The notes below the pieces were generated by a model. It saw only the letters and a list, made by a program, of their open reading frames with translations. It ran no database searches and was not told the origin of the DNA. A stretch of 64,000 nt of DNA, taken from the NCBI RefSeq assembly GCF_039541235.1, contig NZ_BAABFV010000002.1:558001-622000 (forward strand), in the 5' to 3' direction. Shown here in pieces: positions 28,605 to 38,141 of the stretch. This DNA is from Kangiella marina (GTDB lineage: Bacteria > Pseudomonadota > Gammaproteobacteria > Enterobacterales > Kangiellaceae). Each line of letters starts with the position of its first letter. The stretch's first letter is position 1. The translations under genes were made by a program, and so were the position numbers.

Positions 28605-29171
28605 ATGAGCATAAAATCAGATAAGTGGATCCGTCGTATGGCGGAAAATGAGGGGATGATCGAGCCGTATGAGCCAGGGCAGGTTCGTCATATTAATGAT
28701 CAAAAGATCGTGTCTTACGGTACATCGAGTTATGGCTACGATGTACGCTGCTCGGATCATTTTAAAATCTTCACCAACGTTCATTCGAGCGTGGTTGACC
28801 CCAAAAACTTTGACGAAAATAGTTTTGTTGATGTCAAAAGTGATGTCTGCATCATTCCACCGAATTCTTTCGCACTAGCCAGTACCGTCGAGTATTTTCG
28901 CATTCCACGTAGTGTGCTAACGGTGTGTTTAGGTAAATCCACCTACGCACGTTGCGGTATCATCGTTAACGTTACGCCGCTAGAGCCTGAGTGGGAAGGG
29001 CATGTGACGCTTGAGTTCTCAAACACCACACCATTACCTGCAAAGATTTACGCAAACGAAGGTGTCGCTCAGATGTTGTTCTATGAGTCGGATGAAGTCT
29101 GTGAAACCTCGTATAAAGATCGAGGTGGTAAGTACCAAGGCCAGCGCGGAGTGACGTTACCAAAAACGTAA
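28605..29171 (+). CDS. dcd: dCTP deaminase
   Basis: Trimeric enzyme of 188 residues turning dCTP into dUTP for thymidylate synthesis. Seen: the [10 protein letters not shown] start, [42 protein letters not shown] with the catalytic Glu, and GVAQMLFYE. The usual length is about 188-193. It follows apbC in the same direction after 169 bases, and the intervening hairpin suggests separate transcription. Confidence 0.96.
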   Translation: MSIKSDKWIRRMAENEGMIEPYEPGQVRHINDQKIVSYGTSSYGYDVRCSDHFKIFTNVHSSVVDPKNFDENSFVDVKSDVCIIPPNSFALASTVEYFRIPRSVLTVCLGKSTYARCGIIVNVTPLEPEWEGHVTLEFSNTTPLPAKIYANEGVAQMLFYESDEVCETSYKDRGGKYQGQRGVTLPKT

Positions 29172-29259
29172 AACTCATTGCTAAATTCAGTTTTCATTCA
29201 TGTAACTTCGCCATAATAGCAACTACTGAATGGTTCAGTTAATTTATGGAGAAAATAAT

Positions 29260-29847
29260 ATGAAACTTAAATTATTAGCAGCTGTAGTCGCAGCGACGTT
29301 TGCTGGCAGTGCCGCAGCAAAAGATGTGTCTTATAACAACGCGAGCATTGGCTGGAGCCAATCGACTTTTGATGTAGACGGTGGTTCTGACTTGGATCTA
29401 GACGGTATTAGCGGTGGCCTATCTTTTGACCTTGCCAACAACTGGTACCTGAAGCTTGATGCGACCAGACAAAGTGGTGAAGAGTCTGGTGTTGACTTAG
29501 ACATGGATCTGGCAACAGTAAACTTAGGTTTCAATACGGCAATGTCAGCTAATACTGATTTTATCGCAGAATTGGGTTATGCAAGATCTGATGTTGAGGC
29601 AAGCTTTGGCGGTGTTACAGCTTCTGAAGATGAAGGCGCAGCCAATGCGCTAGTTGGTTTCCGAGGCATGGCTACGGACAACTTCGAGTGGGGCGCGTCA
29701 GTTCAACACATGGATTTTGACGACTCAATGACATTCGTAAACCTTGAAGGTCGTTATCACTTTACTGAGAACTTCTCATTAGGTTTAGAAGGTAAATTTG
29801 AAAGCGATGTTAATATCTATGCTCTAGAAGCCCGTTTCGACTTCTAG
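29260..29847 (+). CDS. Small outer-membrane beta-barrel protein
   Basis: 195 residues from ATG 29260, which has GGAG 8 bases upstream; the longer frame lacks a signal peptide. Seen: a signal peptide ending SAAA (about 1-21), then alternating strands rich in Asp, Gly and aromatic residues, ending in ARFDF with a C-terminal Phe typical of outer-membrane barrels. Eight strands would fit the size. It resembles the porin-like/OmpW-size barrels of marine gammaproteobacteria; no ligand can be named. A strong terminator follows. Confidence 0.8.
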   Translation: MKLKLLAAVVAATFAGSAAAKDVSYNNASIGWSQSTFDVDGGSDLDLDGISGGLSFDLANNWYLKLDATRQSGEESGVDLDMDLATVNLGFNTAMSANTDFIAELGYARSDVEASFGGVTASEDEGAANALVGFRGMATDNFEWGASVQHMDFDDSMTFVNLEGRYHFTENFSLGLEGKFESDVNIYALEARFDF

Positions 29848-29861
29848 TAGATGTTGAGTTC

Positions 29862-29890
29862 AAAAAAAAGCAGCTTCGGCTGCTTTTTTT
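29862..29890. terminator. Bidirectional terminator between barrel gene and DUF2207 gene
   Basis: GCAGC-TTCG-GCTGC hairpin (29870-29883) with eight A before and seven T after it. It serves the barrel gene on the plus strand and can serve the DUF2207 gene on the minus strand. Confidence 0.9.
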
Positions 29891-29929
29891 GTATCTTGAA
29901 CTTGTGAGTAACGTAGATGAAAGTAACGT

Positions 29930-31681
29930 TTACCAGCCGCCACCTCCGCCACCGCCACCACCGCCTCCAGAGAAGCCTCCGCCGCCAAAGCCACCACCAG
30001 AGCTGAAGCCGCTACCTGAAGTAGAGCCTGGCGGTGTCGCAGAAGCTACCACGCTGCTTAACACCTGAGTGCTTAGCTGCGAGGTCATGGTATTAATGCC
30101 TATATGATTATTGGTAGCGTTGAACCAAGTAGGTTTTGACATGGCTGGACCATCTTGTTGTATAAACTGGTTTTGTAGTCGATCACCGAAATAATCAGCC
30201 CAAGTTTCTTCGATATCTAGCGCAAAGGCGTAAGGAAGATAACGTTCAAAATTGCTTGGAGTTTTGGTTAGCGGATATTGCTGTCTTAATTGATCGGTTT
30301 CGGCGATGGTCAGGTAGTGTTTGAGGCCTTCAGCTTTATCCATGAACTTCCGACCAACAACTGTTGGAGCTTTAATAAAGAGTCCAAAAATGAAGTTTAT
30401 AGCTAAATGTAGTCCAATCACGATGATCGCTGGTAACGCTATATTAGCAAAAGGATCCTTAAAGATAACCCCAAGAAACACACTTGCCGCAGAGAGCAGA
30501 ATACCAATAACCAAGTAGCTGGCGTTAAGGTTAAAGTATTTCTTCTTGTAATCTTTCTCCAGGGATTTTTTATGCGCATACAGAGCGTCAACAAAAACCT
30601 CGTTATCGGCTTCCTCGGTCGATTGGTAGGCATTATTGGCAAAAAGATTATCGGCAATAGCTTCTTCACCAGCAGAGAAGTCGACTTTTTTTCCTGTTCG
30701 AGTAAATATGAATTTGTCTTCAGACTTATCCTCATCAATAGTCAGATAGCCTTTTACTGCAAGGGAAATTAAAGCCGTAGTGAAGGTCTTGTGATCATAA
30801 TAATTGCGCAAAATATACCGCATCGCCGCAGGTGATTCTTTTTGAGGCGGATCATAGATCGGGATAATGACGCCAGACTTGGGATCTTTGCCTACTTTTA
30901 GCCAGACAATAATATGATACGCCAAGACCACCAGTAGTCCTGCGATAAAAATAATTAAATGAAGGTTTTGGCCCAGTAATGTTTGGTAGCGTTCTAACGC
31001 TGTTGGAACTGTGACATGCCCTTTGGGCCAGCCCACGCCAATGGTAAAGCCTTCGGCTGGTTTAAGCTCGCTTAGCGTTTCAAACTTTATCATCTTTTTT
31101 GTATGTTCCACTAGCCGATAACTCTTACCAGTTTCACCGAAATAGCCTGTGTAGCCTTGATGCTTAACATCGCTTGGCCAAATGTCAGAAGGGAAGTGGA
31201 TAGTCACGGTCGCGTAATTGATCGGAAGCTTCCAGTCGTTACCCGTAACATTCCAATAGAGTTCGTCATATTCCTCAAAGTGCCCAAGCTGATGACTGGT
31301 TTTATAGGCAATGGTGTATGTGTGCAGGCCATCTCGAAGGAGTTGGTGTTTGTCACCAATATAAATCCTAACTCCATTTCTTAAGTTGTGAGTAAACCAC
31401 GGCGCTAGCCTGCCATCTTTGGTGATGCTTTGAATATCAAACCCCACCTGATAGGTATTTCCCAGTCGGTCTTGGTAGGTTGTGGGAAAGTCTCTGTAGA
31501 TACCTCGACGGACTAGGCGACCCTTTGATCTGATATTAATGGTTTCAATAACGGTTAGGCTTGAATCTTGGTGGATTGTGATATCACTATGAAACTCTAA
31601 GATCCGCTCGTCAGCGCTTGCTTGGAAAGTAGCAAGAGTGGCGATGATAAGAATTAAGCTAGCCAATAATGATTTAGTCAT
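29930..31681 (-). CDS. DUF2207 membrane protein with poly-Gly tail
   Basis: 583 residues. Seen: a signal peptide, a periplasmic DUF2207 beta domain (about 25-235), a membrane helix (about 240-262), a cytoplasmic winged-helix-like part with the ILRNYYDHKTFTTALISLAVKGYL segment, two further helices near 388-430, and a C-terminal tail made almost only of Gly with Ser, Phe and a final Trp. The family is widespread, often next to LemA, and has no proven role. Here it overlaps the lemA stop by 8 bases, so the two are co-translated and probably work together in the envelope. Confidence 0.88.
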   Translation of the reverse strand: MTKSLLASLILIIATLATFQASADERILEFHSDITIHQDSSLTVIETINIRSKGRLVRRGIYRDFPTTYQDRLGNTYQVGFDIQSITKDGRLAPWFTHNLRNGVRIYIGDKHQLLRDGLHTYTIAYKTSHQLGHFEEYDELYWNVTGNDWKLPINYATVTIHFPSDIWPSDVKHQGYTGYFGETGKSYRLVEHTKKMIKFETLSELKPAEGFTIGVGWPKGHVTVPTALERYQTLLGQNLHLIIFIAGLLVVLAYHIIVWLKVGKDPKSGVIIPIYDPPQKESPAAMRYILRNYYDHKTFTTALISLAVKGYLTIDEDKSEDKFIFTRTGKKVDFSAGEEAIADNLFANNAYQSTEEADNEVFVDALYAHKKSLEKDYKKKYFNLNASYLVIGILLSAASVFLGVIFKDPFANIALPAIIVIGLHLAINFIFGLFIKAPTVVGRKFMDKAEGLKHYLTIAETDQLRQQYPLTKTPSNFERYLPYAFALDIEETWADYFGDRLQNQFIQQDGPAMSKPTWFNATNNHIGINTMTSQLSTQVLSSVVASATPPGSTSGSGFSSGGGFGGGGFSGGGGGGGGGGGW

Positions 31682-32225
31682 TCATGTCCACCTTAATGGC
31701 TTTTGCCATCTCAGGGGTATCTAACTCAAAAAACTCTGCGTCTTTGAAGCGAAAAAGGTTGGCGATAAGGTTATCGGGAACTTGCTGAAGCTTTGTGTTA
31801 TACACTTTGACGCTGCCGTTGTAGTAGCGTCGAGCGTACTGAAGCTTATCTTCAGTATCAGTGAGAGCTTGCATCAACTGGAGGAAGGAGCTATTGGCTT
31901 TGAGCTCGGGATAAGCTTCTTGAAGTAGTATTAACTTATCCAGCCGATTGTTAATTTTGGTTTCAAGCTGCTGTTGCTGAGTGGGTGAGTGACTTTCTTC
32001 GGCACTTCTGATGAGGGTTGTGAGCTCCAACGTCTCTTTTTCATAATCCTTGTAGGCTTTAACCGTTTTGACCAGCTCAGGTATTAAGTCATGTCGTCGC
32101 GTAAGCTGAACATCAATATCGCTCCATGCGGAGCTGACTTGGTTTTTAAGCGCTATGATTTTGTTGTAAGAAAATAAGCCCCATAGAATGATCAGTGCGG
32201 CGGCAGTGGTTATTATTATCGTCAT
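31674..32225 (-). CDS. LemA family protein
   Basis: 183 residues: an N-terminal membrane anchor (about 3-22), then the long antiparallel helices of the LemA fold with the signatures NQVSSAWSDIDVQL, RRHDLIPELVKTVK and LQYARRYYNGSVKVYN. The biochemical role of the family is not known; links to membrane remodelling and proteolysis have been proposed. It is the first gene of a pair with the DUF2207 gene. A gap of 94 bases separates it from the small secreted-protein gene. Confidence 0.92.
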   Translation of the reverse strand: MTIIITTAAALIILWGLFSYNKIIALKNQVSSAWSDIDVQLTRRHDLIPELVKTVKAYKDYEKETLELTTLIRSAEESHSPTQQQQLETKINNRLDKLILLQEAYPELKANSSFLQLMQALTDTEDKLQYARRYYNGSVKVYNTKLQQVPDNLIANLFRFKDAEFFELDTPEMAKAIKVDMND

Positions 32226-32319
32226 CTAGATTCGTCCCTAATAAACTCTAAATGATGATAAGTGGATATGTGGCGGATTTCAACTCGATGAATCCGCCAA
32301 GTTATGCTGAGTTAAACGG

Positions 32320-32730
32320 TTAGTCGCGGGTGTATATCGTCAATATTGGAAATTTGCTTGAGTCAAAGCTGAGGGTAAGGGTTTGGGTTTCTCTACCTTT
32401 GAAGCTAACTTTTGTTTCGTAGGGCGATATTCTTTGGCCATTGGCATAGAGAGCCATGATTTGGTCGCTCACAAAAATTCGGTTTCCAGACGAGTTATTG
32501 CGCAACGTCACCACAACCTTTCGATCACCATACTCGTTGCTCATGGTGACATAGTTGACGACCTCAAAGTCACTGAGTTCTGGATAACGGTTATCGTCAT
32601 TAGGAAATTGAAACTCGATATCCTGATTCACGCTTTTGTCGATGGTAAGTGCATCACGCTCGTAGTCTTTGGCGTGAGATACGGTGGAAAACGTTAGAGA
32701 TATCAATGCAGTGAGTAGTGCCTTTTTCAT
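32320..32730 (-). CDS. Small secreted protein of unknown function
   Basis: 136 residues with a clear signal peptide (about 1-20, SHA|KDY). The mature part looks like a single beta-sandwich domain: alternating hydrophobic strands VVVTLRNNSSGNRIF and ETQTLTLSFDSS with the FPNDDNRYPE loop. No family is recognised. It lies between the DUF3108 gene and lemA on the same strand, so it may be part of an envelope-related transcript. Confidence 0.75.
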   Translation of the reverse strand: MKKALLTALISLTFSTVSHAKDYERDALTIDKSVNQDIEFQFPNDDNRYPELSDFEVVNYVTMSNEYGDRKVVVTLRNNSSGNRIFVSDQIMALYANGQRISPYETKVSFKGRETQTLTLSFDSSKFPILTIYTRD

Positions 32731-32756
32731 TATTGTTCCTTCTCCTTAAATGATAA

Positions 32757-33551
32757 TTACCAGTCCTGGGCAACAAGCTTGGCTTGCTCTTCACCCTCTT
32801 TAATTCTTTGGACTTGTACGGGAAGCATGTTGTCTTCTAACGCAAACCAAAAGTTAGTTTTGCGGTCTCGATCTTTTTCATTGAGCTGAACCTTGGCTGT
32901 TCTGATGTCGCCTTTGCCAGTTTTGATGATTTCTTCACCAATGACTTTGAATTCGTGATGTCGAATGCTGCCACGATAGCTGATATCAATCGGTGGTATA
33001 GGCTTTTGGGTCATCAGGTGCTCACGAATCATAGTGACTTGAGTCAACTGATCCAGATAACCAATCTTCAGTGGTTGTGTCCATTTGGCGTCTTTGTAGG
33101 AACCTTGCTCAGTAAGATTGCTCCAGTCAAAGTTCTGCAGCAGGGTCGTATCTGAGCGGAGACTGGTTTCGGAAAGGCGCTGATAGACGAGCGGTAAGAT
33201 GTGTTCAGCATCAATCATAAAGCGGCTTGTTTCTCGGCGCTTGTCTGATAAGAAATAATAGCTGATATCAGACTCCATCGATATTTGCCACTGGCCGTTG
33301 CTCAGCTGCGTCAGCTGCCTGGAAGCTGTACCAACGTCATCACCTTCATGAAGCACTTCGTAGGTAATAGAGTAGGGTTTTAGCGCGGAAAATTGTTGCT
33401 CTTCAGCAGCGAGTGGTGACGTAATCAATAGTGCGATAACAAGCAGTATTGTGTTAACGAGTAGATATAGCGTTTTATTGGATAGGCTTACCGTCGATGA
33501 AAGCTTTGCCGTCTCGGTAATCGAGTCGATCGTTACAGAATCGAGCGACAA
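32757..33551 (-). CDS. DUF3108 periplasmic protein
   Basis: Beta-rich periplasmic protein of the DUF3108 family (function unknown), about 264 residues. The hydrophobic segment LYLLVNTILLVIALLI followed by LAA|EEQQ is the signal peptide. The start is uncertain: no ATG or GTG stands near it. In-frame TTG codons exist at 33551 and 33629, both inside the end of purN, and I give the nearer one. The mature part includes YSITYEVLHEGDDVGTASR and ISYRGSIRHHEFKV. Overlap with purN by about 77 bases suggests translational coupling; a similar purN-DUF3108 link is common. Confidence 0.75.
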   Translation of the reverse strand: MSLDSVTIDSITETAKLSSTVSLSNKTLYLLVNTILLVIALLITSPLAAEEQQFSALKPYSITYEVLHEGDDVGTASRQLTQLSNGQWQISMESDISYYFLSDKRRETSRFMIDAEHILPLVYQRLSETSLRSDTTLLQNFDWSNLTEQGSYKDAKWTQPLKIGYLDQLTQVTMIREHLMTQKPIPPIDISYRGSIRHHEFKVIGEEIIKTGKGDIRTAKVQLNEKDRDRKTNFWFALEDNMLPVQVQRIKEGEEQAKLVAQDW

Positions 33552-34122
33552 CTTCTGGGTAGAGCTGGTGCTCTTGTCGTTGAACTTTTTGCTGTAAACT
33601 TTGCTCAGTATCACTGTCTTCCACCTCAACTATTCTTTGAGCGATCACTGGACCACCATCAAGTTCGGCGGTAACAAAGTGAACGCTGACACCATGTTCC
33701 TTATCACCATTCTCTAATGCTCGCCTATGAGTATGCAAGCCTTTATATTTTGGTAGTAGAGAAGGGTGGATATTGAGCATCTTACCCTCGTAAGGCTGAA
33801 CAAACTCTGAATTTAAAATACGCATAAAGCCAGCCAGCGCGATTAGATCAGGCTTAAGCTCGTTAATGGCTTTAGAGAGTTCAGCTTCAAATGAGGCACG
33901 ACCATCGAATTGTCGATGGTCGATGACGATAGTGGGGATGTTCGCTCGCTCTGCGCGCTCTAGGCCAAGCACATCGGGCTTGTTACTGATAACGGCGACG
34001 ATGTCACCGTTAATCGCTCCGAGCTCGATAGCATCGATTAATGCTTGTAAGTTAGAGCCACTGCCAGAAATGAGGACAATGATCCGTTTCGTTGCCACGG
34101 AGCGAGTGTTATTAGATGACAA
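33475..34122 (-). CDS. purN: Phosphoribosylglycinamide formyltransferase
   Basis: Third step of purine synthesis, using 10-formyltetrahydrofolate; 215 residues. Seen: VLISGSGSNLQALIDAI, LAGFMRILNSEFV, the catalytic NIHPSLLPKYKGLHTHRRAL with Asn and His, and VHFVTAELDGGPVIAQ with Asp. The first codon is TTG, 15 bases after the purM stop; a GTG eight codons in is a second option giving a length nearer E. coli PurN. It forms the usual purM-purN operon. Confidence 0.95.
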   Translation of the reverse strand: MSSNNTRSVATKRIIVLISGSGSNLQALIDAIELGAINGDIVAVISNKPDVLGLERAERANIPTIVIDHRQFDGRASFEAELSKAINELKPDLIALAGFMRILNSEFVQPYEGKMLNIHPSLLPKYKGLHTHRRALENGDKEHGVSVHFVTAELDGGPVIAQRIVEVEDSDTEQSLQQKVQRQEHQLYPEVVARFCNDRLDYRDGKAFIDGKPIQ

Positions 34123-34136
34123 AAGATAATTACCCG

Positions 34137-35174
34137 TTAAAGGATGACAGAGTCTTCGTCGTCTTCGCGTGTTTCAATATGACCTATGGTATAGACCTTC
34201 TCGCCCATCATCTCAAGCATATCTTTGGCTTTTTCGGCATTGTCTTTACCAACCACTAGCACCATGCCAATACCACAGTTAAAGGTTCGGTACATTTCTA
34301 GACGGTCAACGTTGCCTTCTTGTTGAAGCCACTGGAATACTTTTGGCATGCTCCAAGCGTTAGTATTGACCACAGCTTTAGCTTGCTTAGGTAACACGCG
34401 AGGCAAGTTCTCTTGTAAACCACCGCCGGTAATGTGTGACAGTGCTTTAACTTCGACTTCTTTGAACAGGCGAAGGAGGGGTTTGACGTAGATTTTGGTT
34501 GGCTCAAGCAAGGTTTCACCCAACGTCTTGCCGTCATCAAACGCTTCATTGATATCCGCATCACTGACTTCTAGGATTTTACGAATCAATGAATACCCGT
34601 TTGAGTGAGGGCCGCTTGACGCAAGTCCTAGCAACACATCACCAGATCTAACTTTGCTGCCATCGATAATTTTCTTTTTATCAACGATACCCACACAGAA
34701 TCCAGCTAAATCGTAATCATCGCCTTCATACATACCGGGCATTTCAGCCGTTTCGCCTCCAATTAAGGAGCAACCAGATTGCTGGCAGCCTTCTGCAATG
34801 CCAGTAACAACATCAGCTGCAACATCAACATCAAGCTTGCCAGTGGCGTAATAGTCTAGGAAGAACAAAGGTTCAGCGCCTTGAACAATCAAATCATTAA
34901 CACACATAGCAACTAGATCGATGCCGACGGTATCATGCTTGTTTAAGTCCAGTGCTAAGCGTAGTTTGGTGCCAACACCATCAGTTCCAGCGACGAGAGC
35001 AGGCTCTTCATAGCCGCGTGGCAAATCAAATAGAGCGCCAAAACCACCAATATTTCCGAGTACTTCGGGACGGTGTGTTTTTTTGCAAACGTCTTTGATA
35101 CGGTCAACTAACGCGTTTCCAGCGTCAATATCAACGCCCGCATCTTTGTAACTTAGTGACTTTTTGTCGCTCAT
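34137..35174 (-). CDS. purM: Phosphoribosylformylglycinamidine cyclo-ligase
   Basis: AIR synthetase, 345 residues, making aminoimidazole ribonucleotide. Seen: [20 protein letters not shown] start, [55 protein letters not shown], and [16 protein letters not shown]. Length is normal. A TAAAAT -10 box can be seen upstream on the minus strand, but I found no PurR operator. Confidence 0.97.
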   Translation of the reverse strand: MSDKKSLSYKDAGVDIDAGNALVDRIKDVCKKTHRPEVLGNIGGFGALFDLPRGYEEPALVAGTDGVGTKLRLALDLNKHDTVGIDLVAMCVNDLIVQGAEPLFFLDYYATGKLDVDVAADVVTGIAEGCQQSGCSLIGGETAEMPGMYEGDDYDLAGFCVGIVDKKKIIDGSKVRSGDVLLGLASSGPHSNGYSLIRKILEVSDADINEAFDDGKTLGETLLEPTKIYVKPLLRLFKEVEVKALSHITGGGLQENLPRVLPKQAKAVVNTNAWSMPKVFQWLQQEGNVDRLEMYRTFNCGIGMVLVVGKDNAEKAKDMLEMMGEKVYTIGHIETREDDEDSVIL

Positions 35175-35278
35175 TGAAAATCCTAAAACTGATGACTAGA
35201 AGATTAAAGTCGCAATTTTACTAGAAGCGGGCTGCTATAGAAAGCCGGATAACAAGAAAGATAGGTAAAAAGGGGTAT

Positions 35279-35305
35279 AAAAAAAGCGGCCGAAGCCGCT
35301 TTTGG
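35279..35305 (-). terminator. Terminator after the OmpA-like lipoprotein gene
   Basis: AAAAGCGGC-CGAA-GCCGCTTTT hairpin (35282-35303) with seven T on the minus strand. It lies between the OmpA-like gene and purM and separates the two transcripts. Confidence 0.85.
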
Positions 35306-35374
35306 GTGAAAGTCTGGGGGAGATCAGTGACTTTCGTAAGCTTTACTTGTTGTTACTGTCTCGACAGTCCTGTA

Positions 35375-36040
35375 TTAACGAGGCTGTTGAGGAATAATCG
35401 TCAACTCAACACGACGGTTCTTAGAGCGGCCGCTTGCGTTTTCGTTAGAAGCGATAGGGTAACGCTCACCATAGCCTTTAACGTGTAAACGACCGGCTTG
35501 GATTTCGCGTTGACGCAAGTAGCTTGCAACGCTCGCAGCACGCTTTTCAGATAGCGTTTGGTTGTAAGCGTCAGAACCTACTGAGTCCGTGAAACCAGCA
35601 ACTTCTAAGTTAGTATCAACAAACTTATAAAGCACTTTTGCTACTGAGTCTAAGACCGGATAGAAGCTTGCGCTAACGTCGTGACGGTCAGTATCAAACG
35701 TAATATCGCCTGGCATGATGAGCTGAATGTTGTCGCCATCACGCTGAACGCCTACGCCTGTACCGGCTAGTTCTTCACGAAGCTCGGCTTCTTGGTGGTC
35801 CATATAGGCACCAACACCGGCGCCAATCGCACCACAACCTAACGCTGCGTTACGAGCATGTTTACTGTTTTCTGTTGCGCCAATCAGGCCACAAACTACG
35901 GCGCCTACGGCACCATATTTAACCGCTTTACTGGTTTTCTCTTCACCAGTATAAGGGTCAAGTACTGTACAACCCGAAGCGAATAGTGCTGCTAAAGTTG
36001 CTGTTGCTAATGTTTTCTTTACAGAGGTCAATTTTTTCAT
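35375..36040 (-). CDS. OmpA-family peptidoglycan-associated lipoprotein
   Basis: 221 residues from ATG 36040, preceded by GAGGAT; a longer frame adds five residues. Seen: signal peptide with a lipobox-like FASGC (lipidated Cys about 24), a Gly-rich glycine-zipper segment (about 40-75, AVGAVVCGLIGA and GCGAIGAGVGAYM), then a C-terminal OmpA domain with TFDTDRHDV, VAGFTDSVGS, LSEKRAASVASYL and GYGERYPIASNENASGRSKNRRVEL, which binds diaminopimelate in peptidoglycan. This is the YiaD-like arrangement. It tethers the outer membrane to the wall. Confidence 0.93.
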   Translation of the reverse strand: MKKLTSVKKTLATATLAALFASGCTVLDPYTGEEKTSKAVKYGAVGAVVCGLIGATENSKHARNAALGCGAIGAGVGAYMDHQEAELREELAGTGVGVQRDGDNIQLIMPGDITFDTDRHDVSASFYPVLDSVAKVLYKFVDTNLEVAGFTDSVGSDAYNQTLSEKRAASVASYLRQREIQAGRLHVKGYGERYPIASNENASGRSKNRRVELTIIPQQPR

Positions 36041-36212
36041 CGGTAATATCCTCATATTTCCCCAAAGTTTGATTGCATTATAAAAAGATTAAGTGAATGC
36101 AAACTGAATTAGCAACACTATATCAATAGCCCGTGAATTTTATGTAGTAATAGCCAGCTAGATGTGACGTATAGCACAAAAGAGTGGCCCGAATTTACAC
36201 AATTTCAAGAAG

Positions 36213-36791
36213 TTAGCTTTTTAGAGCGTAGATTGCCGGCAAGTTACGATACAAGCCTTGATAATCCATTCCACAACCGAATAGGTAACGGTCTTCGACG
36301 GCTAAGCCAATAAAATCAGGCTTAAATCCTGAGGTGGGCTTTCGCTTATGGAGCTTGTCGGTCAGTACAGCGGAGTGAACGCTTTTGGGGTGACACTGAC
36401 GGCACTTGCTATCAATAGCTTCTAAGGTCAAGCCTTCATCAAAAATATCATCGAGCAATAAAATATGATGGCCTCGTATATCCTTGGTTTCTGGGCGACA
36501 TTTCCACTCGAGGGCTGCGCCCGACGTATGGTGGCCATAACGGGTTGCATGCAGATAATTGAGCTGTAAAGGAAAAGTCAGGTAGCGGAGTAGCTGTCCC
36601 GTGAAGTAGAGACCACCATTCATAATGCAGTAAACCTTAATCGGCGAGCCATCATACTCAGCTGAGGAGTAGTGACGGTTTAGCTCATCTGCTAATGTTT
36701 GGATAGCTTGGTCAATATGACTTTGACTAATAATAACTTCAGCATCTGTCTCGAGGTTGAAGCTCGGCTCGGTAAATTGGTTCAATGGCAA
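36213..36791 (-). CDS. Hypoxanthine-guanine phosphoribosyltransferase
   Basis: Purine salvage enzyme of 192 residues converting hypoxanthine or guanine to the nucleotide. Seen: CIMNGGLYFTGQLLR, the PRPP-binding ILLLDDIFDEGLTL (about 109-122), the KPDFIGLAVEDRYLFGCGMDY segment that holds the base-binding residues. It belongs to the HPRT type of Pseudomonas rather than E. coli Hpt. The first codon is TTG and no strong ribosome site precedes it. It is a single-gene unit; 172 bases separate it from the OmpA-like gene. Confidence 0.9.
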   Translation of the reverse strand: MPLNQFTEPSFNLETDAEVIISQSHIDQAIQTLADELNRHYSSAEYDGSPIKVYCIMNGGLYFTGQLLRYLTFPLQLNYLHATRYGHHTSGAALEWKCRPETKDIRGHHILLLDDIFDEGLTLEAIDSKCRQCHPKSVHSAVLTDKLHKRKPTSGFKPDFIGLAVEDRYLFGCGMDYQGLYRNLPAIYALKS

Positions 36792-37022
36792 CGACTTATA
36801 CGGTTAAGATCAGTAAGGCACCATGATATAGCGATGAGCTTACTTTTAAAATGTTAGAAAGCATAATATATCAAAAGATTGGATGGCATGGCCTAGCGTC
36901 AATTTCAAAAGCTGATAAAATAGCCGGTAAATTTATAGTCTTAAGCTTATTTTATTCACTAATTCAATGAATTAGCCAGTTTTCATAGGCTTGAATATAC
37001 ACAGAGCGCTAGGGTAACGGAT

Positions 37023-38123
37023 ATGACAGATTCTCGTTTCAAGCTGATGTTGATGGTTGTAGCATTTATCACAGCCTTCGCTTTGAGCTCAGCGGCTAAA
37101 GCGGAGCGGTTGACCGATCTATATACGGCGACATGGCCGGTGGCTAGTCAGTCTTCATCGGAACGCGCTCAAGCGATCAGAAACAGTTTGCAGCAAGCGC
37201 TCATTCGAGCGAGTGGCAGCAGAAATGTTGCACGTTCGCCGGCGGTTCAGTCTGCACTGGCAGATGCCGAGTCTTACCTGCGTCGTTATTCATATCAACG
37301 GCTGTCTGCGTCCGAGCAAATGATTTATGAGAAGCCCTTATTGCTCAAGGCAACGTTTGATAAGCAATCGATCGTCAGTTTGCTTAAGTCTGCTTCATTG
37401 CCGATCTGGAGCGAAGACAGACCGGCAGGGTTGTTCTGGATTGCTTTTGATAATGGACAAGAACGACGTATTGTTAGCGAGCAAACTCAGTTGATGGCTG
37501 CGGGTCTGGAAATTGCTGCGCAAAGTCGCGGTCTTCCAGTGACACTGCCTTTAGTGGATATTGACGATCAGATGGCGCTGGAAACGTCGGATGTCTGGTC
37601 GCGTTTGGAAACGCCGATTGAAGCTGCCAGTAAGCGCTACGCTAATGATTATTGGGTCGCTGTCAGCATGTCCAAGGAAACGAGCCAATGGCAAGCGACT
37701 TGGAAAGTGAAGCTGTATGGTAAAGTACAAAGCTTTTCTACCAGTGGCTTGACTTCGTATGAAGCGATGCAGGGCGGTGTTAACCGAATCGCTGATATTC
37801 TAGCGGGCAAATTGGCTGTGGTTTTATCGGATCAGGCTCAGGAAATCATGATTTCTGTGGAAAACATTATCGACTTTGAGTCTTATGCGAGCGTTCAAAA
37901 GTTCTTAAACTCGCTTGGCATGGTGCGCTCAGCAAGTGCGATCGAGGTGTCTCAAGACAGAGTCTTGTTTAAGGTTGAGTCATTAACTGCTCCACAAAGC
38001 TTGATCGAAGCGATAAAATTAGGGAATAATCTCCAGCTGTCTGAGCCTAGTTATGGCTACAGTAACGTTGGCGAGCAACTTACAGGTGACTTCCATTTTG
38101 TCTGGAGACAACCTGGACTATAA
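37023..38123 (+). CDS. DUF2066 periplasmic protein
   Basis: 366 residues with a signal peptide (about 1-26, AKA|ERL). The family signature is the first 100 mature residues: LYTATWPVASQSSSERAQAI, QALIRASGSRNVARSP and YLRRYSYQ. The function is unknown. The C-terminal third contains an FHFVWRQ motif typical of the family end. It starts a plus-strand series with the CDP-alcohol transferase and hda, an arrangement common in gammaproteobacteria, suggesting a shared transcript (gap of 18 bases to the next gene). Confidence 0.85.
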   Translation: MTDSRFKLMLMVVAFITAFALSSAAKAERLTDLYTATWPVASQSSSERAQAIRNSLQQALIRASGSRNVARSPAVQSALADAESYLRRYSYQRLSASEQMIYEKPLLLKATFDKQSIVSLLKSASLPIWSEDRPAGLFWIAFDNGQERRIVSEQTQLMAAGLEIAAQSRGLPVTLPLVDIDDQMALETSDVWSRLETPIEAASKRYANDYWVAVSMSKETSQWQATWKVKLYGKVQSFSTSGLTSYEAMQGGVNRIADILAGKLAVVLSDQAQEIMISVENIIDFESYASVQKFLNSLGMVRSASAIEVSQDRVLFKVESLTAPQSLIEAIKLGNNLQLSEPSYGYSNVGEQLTGDFHFVWRQPGL

Positions 38124-38141
38124 AAATAAGTTAATAAAAAC

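Noticed and set aside
35175..35278. PurR operator before purM
   Set aside because: No ACGCAAACGTTTTCNT-like palindrome could be found.
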